Source: a virus
Virus record (IMG/VR): IMGVR_UViG_3300027844_000566
Location: 1 to 25,769 of that record
Direction: 5' to 3' (one strand)
Length of the DNA: 25,769 bases
Below are positions 20,397 to 25,769 of this stretch, piece by piece (the first letter of the stretch is position 1; every line of letters starts with the position of its first letter). The notes under the pieces are model-generated. The model did no database searches, was not told where the DNA came from, and saw only the letters and a program-made list of their open reading frames with translations. The position numbers and the translations under genes are program-made.

Positions 20397-20585
20397 CTAC
20401 ACCATCTTGGCGAGCGACACAGCGAGCGCCTTGGAGAGTTGCGCGGCGCGGGCGAGCGTGGGCGAGCATTGTCCAGCCTCGATACGGCTGATGTGGCTCT
20501 TAGCTACGCCCGACAGTTCCGCGAGGTCTTGCATGGAGTAGCCGCGCTTGCTGCGCCAGCGGTGGAGGTTCTTGGCGAATGTCAT
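20397..20585 (-). CDS. XRE-family helix-turn-helix regulator
   Basis: 62 residues, essentially a bare Cro/CI-type HTH domain: FAKNLHRWRSKRGYSMQDLAELSGVAKSHISRIEAGQCSPTLARAAQLSKAL. The 'S-x-x-DLA-x-x-[SA]-GV' and 'S-x-I-S-R-I-E' phrases mark helices 2 and 3, and 'G...P....A..L..AL' the closing helices. No dimerisation or protease-cleavable domain is present. The leader repeats the GAGCACAGGAGCAC element found before two of the alanine-rich genes. It is coupled to the membrane gene by TAGATG. It may regulate this accessory block; its operator is not known, with the CCGTAT repeats at 21981-22003 as one candidate. Confidence 0.88.
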   Translation of the reverse strand: MTFAKNLHRWRSKRGYSMQDLAELSGVAKSHISRIEAGQCSPTLARAAQLSKALAVSLAKMV

Positions 20586-20609
20586 GGCTGTGTGCTCCTG
20601 TGCTCTAGT

Positions 20610-20635
20610 GCCGAGGTCTACCGCCCCGGCTCGGC
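20610..20635 (-). other. Intergenic hairpin (GCCGAG/CTCGGC)
   Basis: A 6-bp GC stem with a 14-nt loop between the end of the third alanine-rich gene and the XRE gene. It is a diverged member of the hairpin found at 20981-21000 and 21455-21474. No T-run follows. Confidence 0.5.
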
Positions 20636-20697
20636 GTTGGTGCTATCCGTTGGCGGCTTTGGCTGCGACGTAGGCGTCGAGGGCGTCGCGGTAGGCG
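20621..20697. repeat. Duplicated 3'-end segment, copy 1
   Basis: 77 bp that recur at 20991-21076, identical except for a 9-bp internal insertion (an extra GGCGGCTTT unit) in the second copy. The segment spans the 3' coding end, the stop codon and the downstream spacer of two of the alanine-rich genes. It is evidence for recent tandem duplication or gene conversion. Confidence 0.9.
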
Positions 20698-20936
20698 TCC
20701 TCGGCGGCGTCCTCGTCGGCGTCGCGGGCGGCGACGGCGGAGCCTAGAGCATCGAGGGCGGCGCGGGCGGCGGCGCGGGCGTCTCGGGCGGAATAGGCGG
20801 CGTCGCGGTGGGCGGCGCGGGCGGCGTCGAGTGCGTCCTCTGCGCCTTCGAGGTCGCGCTCGGCAATCTCTCGCGCGATCCGAACGGTGCGGTAGGCGGC
20901 GAGGGCGGAGAGGGCGATGTTTTTCTTGGTGGGCAT
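20643..20936 (-). CDS. Alanine-rich heptad protein C
   Basis: 97 residues. A basic start (MPTKKNIALSALAAYRTVRIAREIAERD) leads into an Ala/Asp/Arg-rich helix (DALDAARAAHRDAAYSARDARAAARAALDAL...DEDAAEDAYRDALDAY) and ends VAAKAANG. It has almost no Gly or Pro and alternating acidic and basic residues at 3-4 spacing, so a long amphipathic or coiled-coil helix is expected. The final segment (YRDALDAYVAAKAA..NG) is the same as in protein B, and the DNA there is duplicated. Its leader (AAGGAT, then 9 nt) differs from the GAGCAC leader of proteins A and B. There is no signal peptide and no known family. Particle-associated, DNA-associated or scaffold roles are all possible. Confidence 0.65.
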   Translation of the reverse strand: MPTKKNIALSALAAYRTVRIAREIAERDLEGAEDALDAARAAHRDAAYSARDARAAARAALDALGSAVAARDADEDAAEDAYRDALDAYVAAKAANG

Positions 20937-20980
20937 GTCGTTCGATCCTTGCCTTTGGCCGCTGGGTTTCTGGGGTGCGT

Positions 20981-21000
20981 GCCGGGGAGGCCGCCCCGGC
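20981..21000 (-). other. Intergenic GC hairpin between alanine-rich genes B and C
   Basis: A perfect 7-bp stem GCCGGGG/CCCCGGC with a 6-nt loop, 12 nt after the stop of gene B. The same stem with one loop base changed is present at 21455-21474. It could be a processing or stability element, or a weak terminator; no T-run follows. Confidence 0.65.
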
Positions 21001-21076
21001 TCGGCGTTGGTGCTATCCGTTGGCGGCTTTGGCGGCTTTGGCTGCGACGTAGGCGTCGAGGGCGTCGCGGTAGGCG
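20991..21076. repeat. Duplicated 3'-end segment, copy 2
   Basis: Second copy of the 77-bp segment at 20621-20697, carrying a 9-bp insertion that adds KAA to the C-terminus of protein B relative to protein C. Confidence 0.9.
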
Positions 21077-21417
21077 GGGAAGGCGTCGTAGGCGTCGAGG
21101 GCGTCGCGGTAGGCGGGGAAGGCGTCGCGGGCGTCGCGGTAGGCGTCCTCGGCGTCGAGGGCGTCGCGGTAGGCGGCGAGGGCGGCGCGGTAGGCGGCGT
21201 CGCTGGCGTAGAGGGCGTCGCGGGCGTCGCGGTAGACGGCGAGGGCGGCGCGGGCGTCGCGGGCGTCGCGGGCGGCGAGGGCGGCGCGGTAGGCGGCGAG
21301 GGCGGCGCGGTAGGCGGCGAGGGCGGCGCGGTAGGCGGCGTCGCTGGCGTAGAGGGCGTCGCGGGCGTCGCGGTAGACGGCGCGGGCGTCGCGGGCGTCG
21401 CTGGTCGTGTCGGTCAT
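21013..21417 (-). CDS. Alanine-rich heptad-repeat protein B
   Basis: 134 residues, about 39% Ala, with most of the rest Asp, Arg, Tyr and Leu. It is built of 7-residue units of the form AYR[AD]AL[AD] (three perfect AYRAALA units in a row) and of a longer block (VYRDARDALYASDAAYRAALAAYR) present twice. The only breaks are two FPAYRDAL units near the C-terminus. It is predicted to be an almost continuous helix up to about 19 nm long, with Tyr/Leu on one face and Arg/Asp on the other. The start MTDT and leader match protein A; the end matches protein C. The DNA repeats are near perfect, so unit number probably varies between relatives. The opposite strand is also open but encodes Arg/Gly strings and is not considered coding. 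Confidence 0.65.
   Translation of the reverse strand: MTDTTSDARDARAVYRDARDALYASDAAYRAALAAYRAALAAYRAALAARDARDARAALAVYRDARDALYASDAAYRAALAAYRDALDAEDAYRDARDAFPAYRDALDAYDAFPAYRDALDAYVAAKAAKAANG
21160..21382. repeat. Internal repeats of alanine-rich gene B
   Basis: A 61-bp segment at 21181-21241 is repeated identically at 21322-21382 (offset 141 bp, 47 codons). Between and inside the copies are 21-bp units (three in tandem at about 21280-21342) that encode AYRAALA. The unit length is a multiple of three, so slippage keeps the frame. Confidence 0.85.
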
Positions 21418-21454
21418 CTTGTGTGCTCCGGTGCTCTGTGCTCTTGGTCGCGGT

Positions 21455-21474
21455 GCCGGGGAGTCCGCCCCGGC
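21455..21474 (-). other. Intergenic GC hairpin between alanine-rich genes A and B
   Basis: A perfect 7-bp stem GCCGGGG/CCCCGGC with a 6-nt loop, 12 nt after the stop of gene A. An alternative overlapping 6-bp stem (CCGCCC/GGGCGG, 21465-21482) could form instead. It is conserved in stem and position with 20981-21000. Confidence 0.65.
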
Positions 21475-21486
21475 TCGGGCGGCTTG

Positions 21487-21930
21487 TTAGCCGTTGTTGA
21501 CGTCTTCGGCGATGGCTAGTGCTTTCTCGGCGTCGTTGAGCGCGGCGGCGTACACGGTCAGCGACCCGACGACGGCGAGGCTTGCTCGCTCGCTCGCTGC
21601 GAGTGGATACGTTTCGAGGGCGAACCGAATCTTGAGTCGCTTCATTTCGTAGTGGTGGGCGCGGTCGGCGGCGGACCATGCGGCGTAGGCGGCCTCGGCG
21701 CGGTCATTGGCGGCGTCGTAGACGGCGCGGGCGGCGTCGCGGGCGACTTGGTAGGCGGCGCTGGCGGCGGTGAGTTCGCGGGCGTTGGAGGCGGTGAGTT
21801 CGCGACCGGCGAGGGCGTCCTCGGCGCGGGCGGCGGCGAGGGCGGCGTTGGCGTCGCGGGCGGCGGCGGCGGCGAGGGCGGCGTAGGCGTCGGAGATGGA
21901 GGCGGTGAGTTCGCGGTTTGTGTCGGTCAT
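21487..21930 (-). CDS. Alanine-rich helical protein A
   Basis: 147 residues, first gene of the accessory block. It starts MTDTNRELTASISDAYAALAAAAARD and contains three 'GRELTAS/ARELTA' type phrases separated by Ala-rich helix. This is followed by a less repetitive C-terminal half (AYQVARDAARAVYDAANDRAEAAYAAWSAADRAHHYEMKRLKIRFALETYPL...SLTVYAAALNDAEKALAIAEDVNNG). The end NNG echoes the ANG end of B and C. It is predicted to be largely helical and soluble. The leader (CGACCAAGAGCACAGGAGCAC) is repeated before gene B. It is less repetitive than B, so it may be the founder of the array. No family or function is recognised. Confidence 0.65.
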   Translation of the reverse strand: MTDTNRELTASISDAYAALAAAAARDANAALAAARAEDALAGRELTASNARELTAASAAYQVARDAARAVYDAANDRAEAAYAAWSAADRAHHYEMKRLKIRFALETYPLAASERASLAVVGSLTVYAAALNDAEKALAIAEDVNNG

Positions 21931-21980
21931 CTTGGTGCTCCTGTGCTCTTGGTCGATAGGGGAATCTTACCTAGCCCGTT

Positions 21981-22003
21981 CCGTATGCGCAACCCGTATA
22001 CGG
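21981..22003. promoter_or_regulatory. CCGTAT repeats and 10-bp palindrome, possible operator
   Basis: CCGTAT occurs at 21981-21986 and 21994-21999, the second forming a perfect palindrome CCGTATACGG (21994-22003). This lies in the 112-bp gap upstream of the accessory block, 51-73 bp before the first alanine-rich ATG. A weak promoter-like pair (TTGCGC, 17 nt, TAAGAT) can be read leftward across it. The HTH protein of the block is a candidate binder; this is inference. Confidence 0.35.
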
Positions 22004-22042
22004 CACGAATACCGCGATGGGCGAATACTGTAAGACTTGGGA

Positions 22043-22186
22043 TCAGGCGGTGTTGAGGGTGCCACACCTCGGGCACGTCCACTTGAACGGCGTCGTCACG
22101 CTCGCGGCCCATTGCTTGCGACATGGCTGGCCGCGCCACGTACCGCAGCACCGAGGCGCCGTCACGGTCTGATGCTGCGTCGTCAT
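22043..22186 (-). CDS. Com-like zinc-finger small protein
   Basis: 47 residues, starting by ATGA overlap with the portal stop (22183-22186). Cysteines are paired as PRCCGTWRGQPC near residues 13-22 and CPRCGTLN at 38-45. The C-terminal KWTCPRCGTLN closely matches the end signature of Com-type proteins (KCPRCGTLN), small zinc fingers named after the phage Mu activator of mom translation. Similar small proteins sit beside portal/terminase genes in many phages. The first knuckle (RCCGTWRGQPC) is not the usual CxxC, so metal binding there is uncertain. The role is likely RNA or DNA binding. No mom-like gene is visible in the window, though a DNA methyltransferase is. Confidence 0.75.
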   Translation of the reverse strand: MTTQHQTVTAPRCCGTWRGQPCRKQWAASVTTPFKWTCPRCGTLNTA

Positions 22187-24369
22187 GGCTGCAAGCGGCT
22201 GGTTCTGTACTCGACGTCGCACCTACATCGGGGGTGTGCGGGTACAGTGTCGCGTCCATTGTTGAATGATTGCTCGATGCTGATCCAGCCGTCGCGCTGC
22301 GCCTCGATGCACGGGCCGGAAGCGTCTCCGCCGTCCACCCGCTCATCTCGCGCAGTGAACCAGCGCTTCTCGTCGCGGCCCTGCGTGCGTGCTGCTTGGT
22401 TCGCGCCCTTGCCCTGGCTGGCTGCGATCTCGGTACGGGCGATCATCTCTGACCGGCTCGGTGAGAACTCGAACGAATCACGGATCGCGTTCTTGAGTTG
22501 GCGTACCGTCCAGTTGCTTTCCATCGCCGTGCCGATCAGCCGGCGCATCGCCAGTCGAGTCGTTCGCACCACGGAGACCGAACCTTCGAGGCTCAGCAGT
22601 TCCGCGCTACGGGCTGCGGCGTAAGAGTTGGCGACCTGATGCGCCTCCAGCAGTGGCGTCGTGAGGAACGATTCACCAGCGAGCACGGTGGCGTGTACCT
22701 GTGACAGCTCGCTCGCGACGTCATCGAAGTAGCGGTCCTGCCAGTCCCAGTTCATCGCCTCTACGTCCACGTCCGCGACTGCTCGCCCGCGTTCCGTCTC
22801 GTCGGTGATGCTGTCGAGAATGCGCTGCATCTCTGCCCTGAGCCGCTTGCCCCATGCGGTGCGGAGCCGTACCTCGGCGCTCAGCAACTTCGGCGCGTCC
22901 TCGGTGTTTGGTGTTTCCTCGATGGCTCGGCTCCGCGGCGGTGCGGGCGCATCTTCGGGCGGTGGTGGTGACGGATCGCGGACGGCCTGCACGGTGACCG
23001 GCGGCAGGCCGATGTGCGTGATGGGTGGCAACCCCAGCGCCAGTAGCGCCTCCGCTGGATCGAAGCCGGCACGCACCAGCGCGCCAACGGCCTCGACGCG
23101 TGGGCCGGGCTGCGGGATGTCGCCACCGGGCAGCGGCTCGAGGCCGTCGCGTTCGCGCAGTTCGTTCGTGCTCACCTTGCCGAAGTCGTGTTCGATCTTG
23201 TCCGTCTCGGCCTGCTCCTTGGAGTCAGACTGTAGTGCGGGGATGTCGGCGTAGTCGCCCCGCAGCCGAAGATCAGTACCGAAGTCGGGCCAGACCAGGA
23301 ACTCGTTCAGTTCGTCCAGCGTGTTGTCGAGCTGGTTCTGGATCGTGGTCCAGTCCTCGGCGGCGGCCTGATCCGCGTTGGAGTACGTCGCACGGCGAAG
23401 ATCCTTGAGCGTCAGTGGGCTCAGCTCGAACGCCCGCGCCACCTGCTCCACGCTCCACGCCATCTGCTCGGCGAACTGCATGTCTGACATCGTCGCCGGC
23501 GTCAGCAGTGGCTTCAGTCCTCGTTCGAGGATGTGCCAGCGGTGGGCATTGTCGGTGCCCTGCCACTCGGTACGCATCTGCTCAAGCATTCGGTTGATCT
23601 CGACCGGGTCGATCTCGCTGTCCCCGTCTGAGGGGACGAGTACCTGGCCGACCGGGATGCCGTTGTCGAAATATCGGAGGTTGTGCCGCTGCGCCTCAAA
23701 CACGGTGTCCGTGTCCATGCGGATCGCGGAGATCGGCGTCATGCCCCAGAGCGGGGTAGCGGGATCGACGATGTGGCGGAACAGGATCAGGTCCTCGCCT
23801 GAGACGGTGGTGGTGCTGCCGTCATCGTTGCGGCGCTTGGCGTGGGATACTTCCCACCATGCATTTGCCTTGGGGTAGATGGTGACTCGGCTAGTGTCCC
23901 AGACGATGAAGCTGACCGGCTCGCCGTTGGGCCGGTTGCCTGCGCGCACCTTCACCCAGATATGTGATCCGTTGGTGAGTTTGCCGCGCTCGATCCCCAT
24001 CATGCCGTGCCGTGCCGTGAGCCCGGCGTTGACCGAGCGGATCGCGTCGAGTAGGGGGTGGATGCCGGGCTCGTCTGTGCGGCCTAGTTCCGTCCACGCC
24101 CTGCCGATGCGCTGCTCCAGCACGACGGCAGGGCGAGCGATCGCCTGCTCGCGCCAGCGGATCGCTGAGAAGACGGATGCGTTGAGTGCTGCGATGTCGT
24201 GGTTGTTGCGCTGCTTGCGGCGATTGAGCGCTGTGCCTCGTGTCTGGCCGAGCAAGTCATCACCGAAGGTCTGGAATGATCCGTCTCCGGTAGATGAGAC
24301 GATGCGCTGCTTGGTGGAGCGATTCTTCGCGCGGTTGACGGCTGATCTGAAGTCAGCGGGAAGGGCCAT
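22183..24369 (-). CDS. Portal protein fused to MuF-like minor head domain
   Basis: 728 residues from ATG 24369 (AAGGA 6 nt upstream). Residues about 60-420 are a portal of the HK97/SPP1 type: SHIWVKVRAGNRPNGEPVSFIVWD, ISGEDLILFRHI-like VSGEDLILFRHIVDPATPLWGMTPI, GIPVGQVLVPSDG, PLTLKDLRRATYSNADQAAAEDW and TNELRERDGLEPLPGGD. Portals form the dodecameric DNA gate. A Pro/Glu-rich linker (about 466-495) leads to residues 500-728, which carry the MuF/SPP1 gp7 signature: SRSEMIARTEIAASQGKG at about 640 and the terminal VPAHPRCRCDVEYR at about 709-722. MuF-type proteins are packaged head components. The two are usually separate adjacent genes; here one continuous frame encodes both. Confidence 0.9.
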   Translation of the reverse strand: MALPADFRSAVNRAKNRSTKQRIVSSTGDGSFQTFGDDLLGQTRGTALNRRKQRNNHDIAALNASVFSAIRWREQAIARPAVVLEQRIGRAWTELGRTDEPGIHPLLDAIRSVNAGLTARHGMMGIERGKLTNGSHIWVKVRAGNRPNGEPVSFIVWDTSRVTIYPKANAWWEVSHAKRRNDDGSTTTVSGEDLILFRHIVDPATPLWGMTPISAIRMDTDTVFEAQRHNLRYFDNGIPVGQVLVPSDGDSEIDPVEINRMLEQMRTEWQGTDNAHRWHILERGLKPLLTPATMSDMQFAEQMAWSVEQVARAFELSPLTLKDLRRATYSNADQAAAEDWTTIQNQLDNTLDELNEFLVWPDFGTDLRLRGDYADIPALQSDSKEQAETDKIEHDFGKVSTNELRERDGLEPLPGGDIPQPGPRVEAVGALVRAGFDPAEALLALGLPPITHIGLPPVTVQAVRDPSPPPPEDAPAPPRSRAIEETPNTEDAPKLLSAEVRLRTAWGKRLRAEMQRILDSITDETERGRAVADVDVEAMNWDWQDRYFDDVASELSQVHATVLAGESFLTTPLLEAHQVANSYAAARSAELLSLEGSVSVVRTTRLAMRRLIGTAMESNWTVRQLKNAIRDSFEFSPSRSEMIARTEIAASQGKGANQAARTQGRDEKRWFTARDERVDGGDASGPCIEAQRDGWISIEQSFNNGRDTVPAHPRCRCDVEYRTSRLQP

Positions 24370-24388
24370 GCGTCATCCTTGATGATAG

Positions 24389-24423
24389 GGTGCTGCGACG
24401 GGCTCGAGCGGCGGCGCAGCACC
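24389..24423. other. 9-bp inverted repeat upstream of the portal gene
   Basis: Perfect arms GGTGCTGCG (24389-24397) and CGCAGCACC (24415-24423) flank a loop that contains the palindrome GCTCGAGC (24402-24409) at nearly the same centre. It lies in the 88-bp gap between the 102-residue gene and the portal ribosome site, so it could act as an attenuator or RNA processing site. Confidence 0.6.
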
Positions 24424-24457
24424 ACGAACCCCACCTGAGTCTAGCAGTCGGCGGCTG

Positions 24458-24766
24458 TCATGCTGGCACCACCTGACAGATCGCGACACGCTCAACTCCC
24501 TCGGGCGGGATCTGCGGCAAGTCCTCAGCCTGCATCCCTCGCCCGTCGTGCTTGCCGATATCATACAGCCCTACCACGTACCGATCGCCTCGACTGGTGA
24601 GCGTCGGGCCGAAGCTGTAGAGGCGCTGGCGTGGGATGTGGCCGCGCGACACTTTCAGCAAGCGCCACGTACCGGGCACGCCGTCCCACTGCGTATCGCT
24701 GCCGGCAGCGAATCGCTCGACCTGGTCACCGCTCATCAGGCCGATGGCTGGTGGGTTATTCATCAT
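24458..24766 (-). CDS. Hypothetical protein between terminase and portal
   Basis: 102 residues if started at ATG 24766 (GAGG 6 nt upstream; tandem ATGs at 24766 and 24763, another at 24778). The start overlaps the 3' end of the terminase gene in another frame. It is a compact basic protein with several strand-like phrases (GTWRLLKVSRGHI, RYVVGLYDIG, GVERVAICQVV) and no known motif. The proximity suggests a role in packaging or portal assembly, but genes at this position are often unassigned. The frame quality (codon pattern, coupling) supports a real gene. Confidence 0.65.
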   Translation of the reverse strand: MMNNPPAIGLMSGDQVERFAAGSDTQWDGVPGTWRLLKVSRGHIPRQRLYSFGPTLTSRGDRYVVGLYDIGKHDGRGMQAEDLPQIPPEGVERVAICQVVPA

Positions 24767-25769
24767 CCCCATCCTCATCTGGTGAATTGTCCACCGTCAC
24801 ACCGAATCGCCGGCGCTGCGTCCATGCCAAGTATCTTAGCGCGTCCGTCGGGTGCGAATATACGTGGTTCTCTGCCGCCTGATCTGGCAGCTCCCCGTAG
24901 CTACCATCAGGCAGCCGCTTGGCGCCGTACCGCTCGAGCGCAGTGACGGTGACGGGGCAGGCCACGGGATCGACGTACAGACGCCGTCCACCACCAGCGG
25001 CGATGAACGCGCGGAGCACCTGCTGGCCCTGTGCGATCTCGTGCTTCACCCGCCTCGGGGATCGCGCGCCGAGGCCGGACGCCCTGAGCGCGTTGCGGAG
25101 CTGTACCGCTGAGGGGTCACCTGCGACGACGGCGGGCCACACCTCGGGCCAGCCTGAGATCTTCGGCCACGGCCTGCGGCCTCGCTTCATCTGATCCCAG
25201 TGCTTCGGCGTCGGGCCGTTGTAGTCGGGCAGATTGCAGATCTTCTCAATCACCCGGTCGGCGTACCACACCCCGTCGTGCTCGTTATCCACGATCTCAT
25301 CGAACACGTACCAGGCGAGGCCCATCGTGCCGTCAGGCCGTAGCCCGTCCACCTCCTGCACGAACTGCAAGATGGTGGGATCTGTCCAGCCCCAATCGTA
25401 AGAGAGCAGCAGCCGGCCATCGCCGGGGACGTAGAACGAGACATCCTCGGGACTGGGCGCGTTGGCGCGGTTGAACGTGGAGTAGATCAGGCTCGATGAT
25501 TCGGGCCTCAGACAGAGGTGCTGCGCTTCCCACGTCTCCCGGCTGTTGCGCCCGAAGACGGTGAGGATCTGCTGGTAGCTTCGATATCCATCAGCATGTA
25601 CGGCGCGCCCGTGTGCCGGTCCCTTTGCCTCGCACTCGTGCGGTACCTCTACCGCTTCCTCTGAGCCGTCAGGCGGGGCACCGCCCATGCACCAGAGCGC
25701 CAGCGGGCACTCCCACCCGTTGCATTTGTGCCGGCCCTTCTTGCCGTCGCATGGCTCCATCGACTCGAA
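24756..25769 (-). CDS. terL: Large terminase subunit, C-terminal part (cut by window edge)
   Basis: The frame stays open to the window edge (residues F-E-S precede the first ATG), so the start and the ATPase domain lie outside. The visible 337 residues hold the RNase H-like nuclease that cuts concatemeric DNA at packaging. By pattern the metal-binding acids are D122 of SYDWGWTDP, D215 of VVAGDPSAVQLRNAL and D306 of YSHPTDALRYLAW (numbered from the ATG at 25760). Upstream is a Cys-rich segment, C4-x8-C13-x4-C18-x5-C24, with H11, that could bind zinc between the ATPase and nuclease domains. The C-terminal tail is acidic (SPDEDGDDE). It is the first structural-module gene of the leftward run. 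Confidence 0.93.
   Translation of the reverse strand, partial: FESMEPCDGKKGRHKCNGWECPLALWCMGGAPPDGSEEAVEVPHECEAKGPAHGRAVHADGYRSYQQILTVFGRNSRETWEAQHLCLRPESSSLIYSTFNRANAPSPEDVSFYVPGDGRLLLSYDWGWTDPTILQFVQEVDGLRPDGTMGLAWYVFDEIVDNEHDGVWYADRVIEKICNLPDYNGPTPKHWDQMKRGRRPWPKISGWPEVWPAVVAGDPSAVQLRNALRASGLGARSPRRVKHEIAQGQQVLRAFIAAGGGRRLYVDPVACPVTVTALERYGAKRLPDGSYGELPDQAAENHVYSHPTDALRYLAWTQRRRFGVTVDNSPDEDGDDE

Noticed and set aside
21050-21400. Periodic repeats that might be a CRISPR array
   Set aside because: The repeats are contiguous 21-bp coding units without unique spacers of constant length and stay in frame within gene B.
20808-21519. Long plus-strand ORFs rich in Arg/Gly or Val/Gly across the alanine-rich genes
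   Set aside because: They are mirror frames of the GC-rich repeats. The minus frames have ribosome sites, sensible starts, shared leaders and heptad structure; the plus frames encode simple Arg-Gly or Gly-Val strings.
21927-22346. 139-codon minus-strand ORF over the end of the portal
   Set aside because: It would overlap the portal end and the Com-like gene. The 47-residue Com-like frame has the ATGA coupling and cysteine signature.

Overview
The window is a 25.8 kb, GC-rich piece of a tailed double-stranded DNA phage (Caudoviricetes). The head, tail and lysis genes run almost unbroken on the minus strand. A tape measure gene, two tail-tube-like genes and a frameshifted tail chaperone are present and no sheath or contractile baseplate gene is seen, so the tail is probably long and non-contractile (siphovirus type). 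The sequence does not fix the host beyond a bacterium compatible with GC-rich DNA and sigma70-like promoters. No integrase, tRNA or CRISPR array was seen. The right edge cuts the large terminase gene, so the window is part of a longer genome.

Read along the minus strand from the right edge, the order is: large terminase (partial), a small conserved-looking protein, a portal fused to a MuF-type minor head domain, a Com-like zinc protein, an accessory block (three alanine-rich heptad proteins, an XRE repressor-like protein, a one-pass membrane protein), prohead protease, HK97-type major capsid protein, a beta-rich probable decoration protein, a small Rho-N/SAP-like protein, a LamG-like protein, head-tail connector, HK97 gp10-like protein, probable tail terminator, a 56-residue protein, two tail-tube-like paralogs flanking an unknown gene, the tail assembly chaperone pair with a CCCTTTA -1 slippery site, tape measure, three tail-tip or fibre proteins, and a lysis cassette (XhlA-like membrane protein, zinc amidase, small holin-like protein). 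A DNA methyltransferase closes this strand's run at 2776. Most junctions are ATGA, GTGA, TAATG, TGATG or TAGATG, which indicates tight translational coupling.

The left 2.7 kb is a small-gene and DNA-metabolism region. A strikingly symmetric divergent promoter at 2188-2231 fires right into two small genes (a Cys/His protein and an FlbD-like protein) and left into two small zinc-type proteins, a 75-residue protein, an acidic-tailed ssDNA-binding-like protein, a tiny membrane ORF, a DnaA-domain-IV-like protein and a RusA-type Holliday junction resolvase. A second leftward promoter element lies at about 1558 and shares a 14-nt sequence with the divergent promoter. An 11-bp perfect hairpin separates the convergent rightward genes and the methyltransferase.

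The least ordinary part is the block 20169-22003, between portal and protease. It holds three tandem alanine-rich helical repeat proteins with a duplicated 3' end, repeated GAGCAC-rich leaders and a GC-rich hairpin in each intergenic gap, followed by a regulator and a membrane protein. It looks like an inserted, actively rearranging accessory cassette of unknown function.
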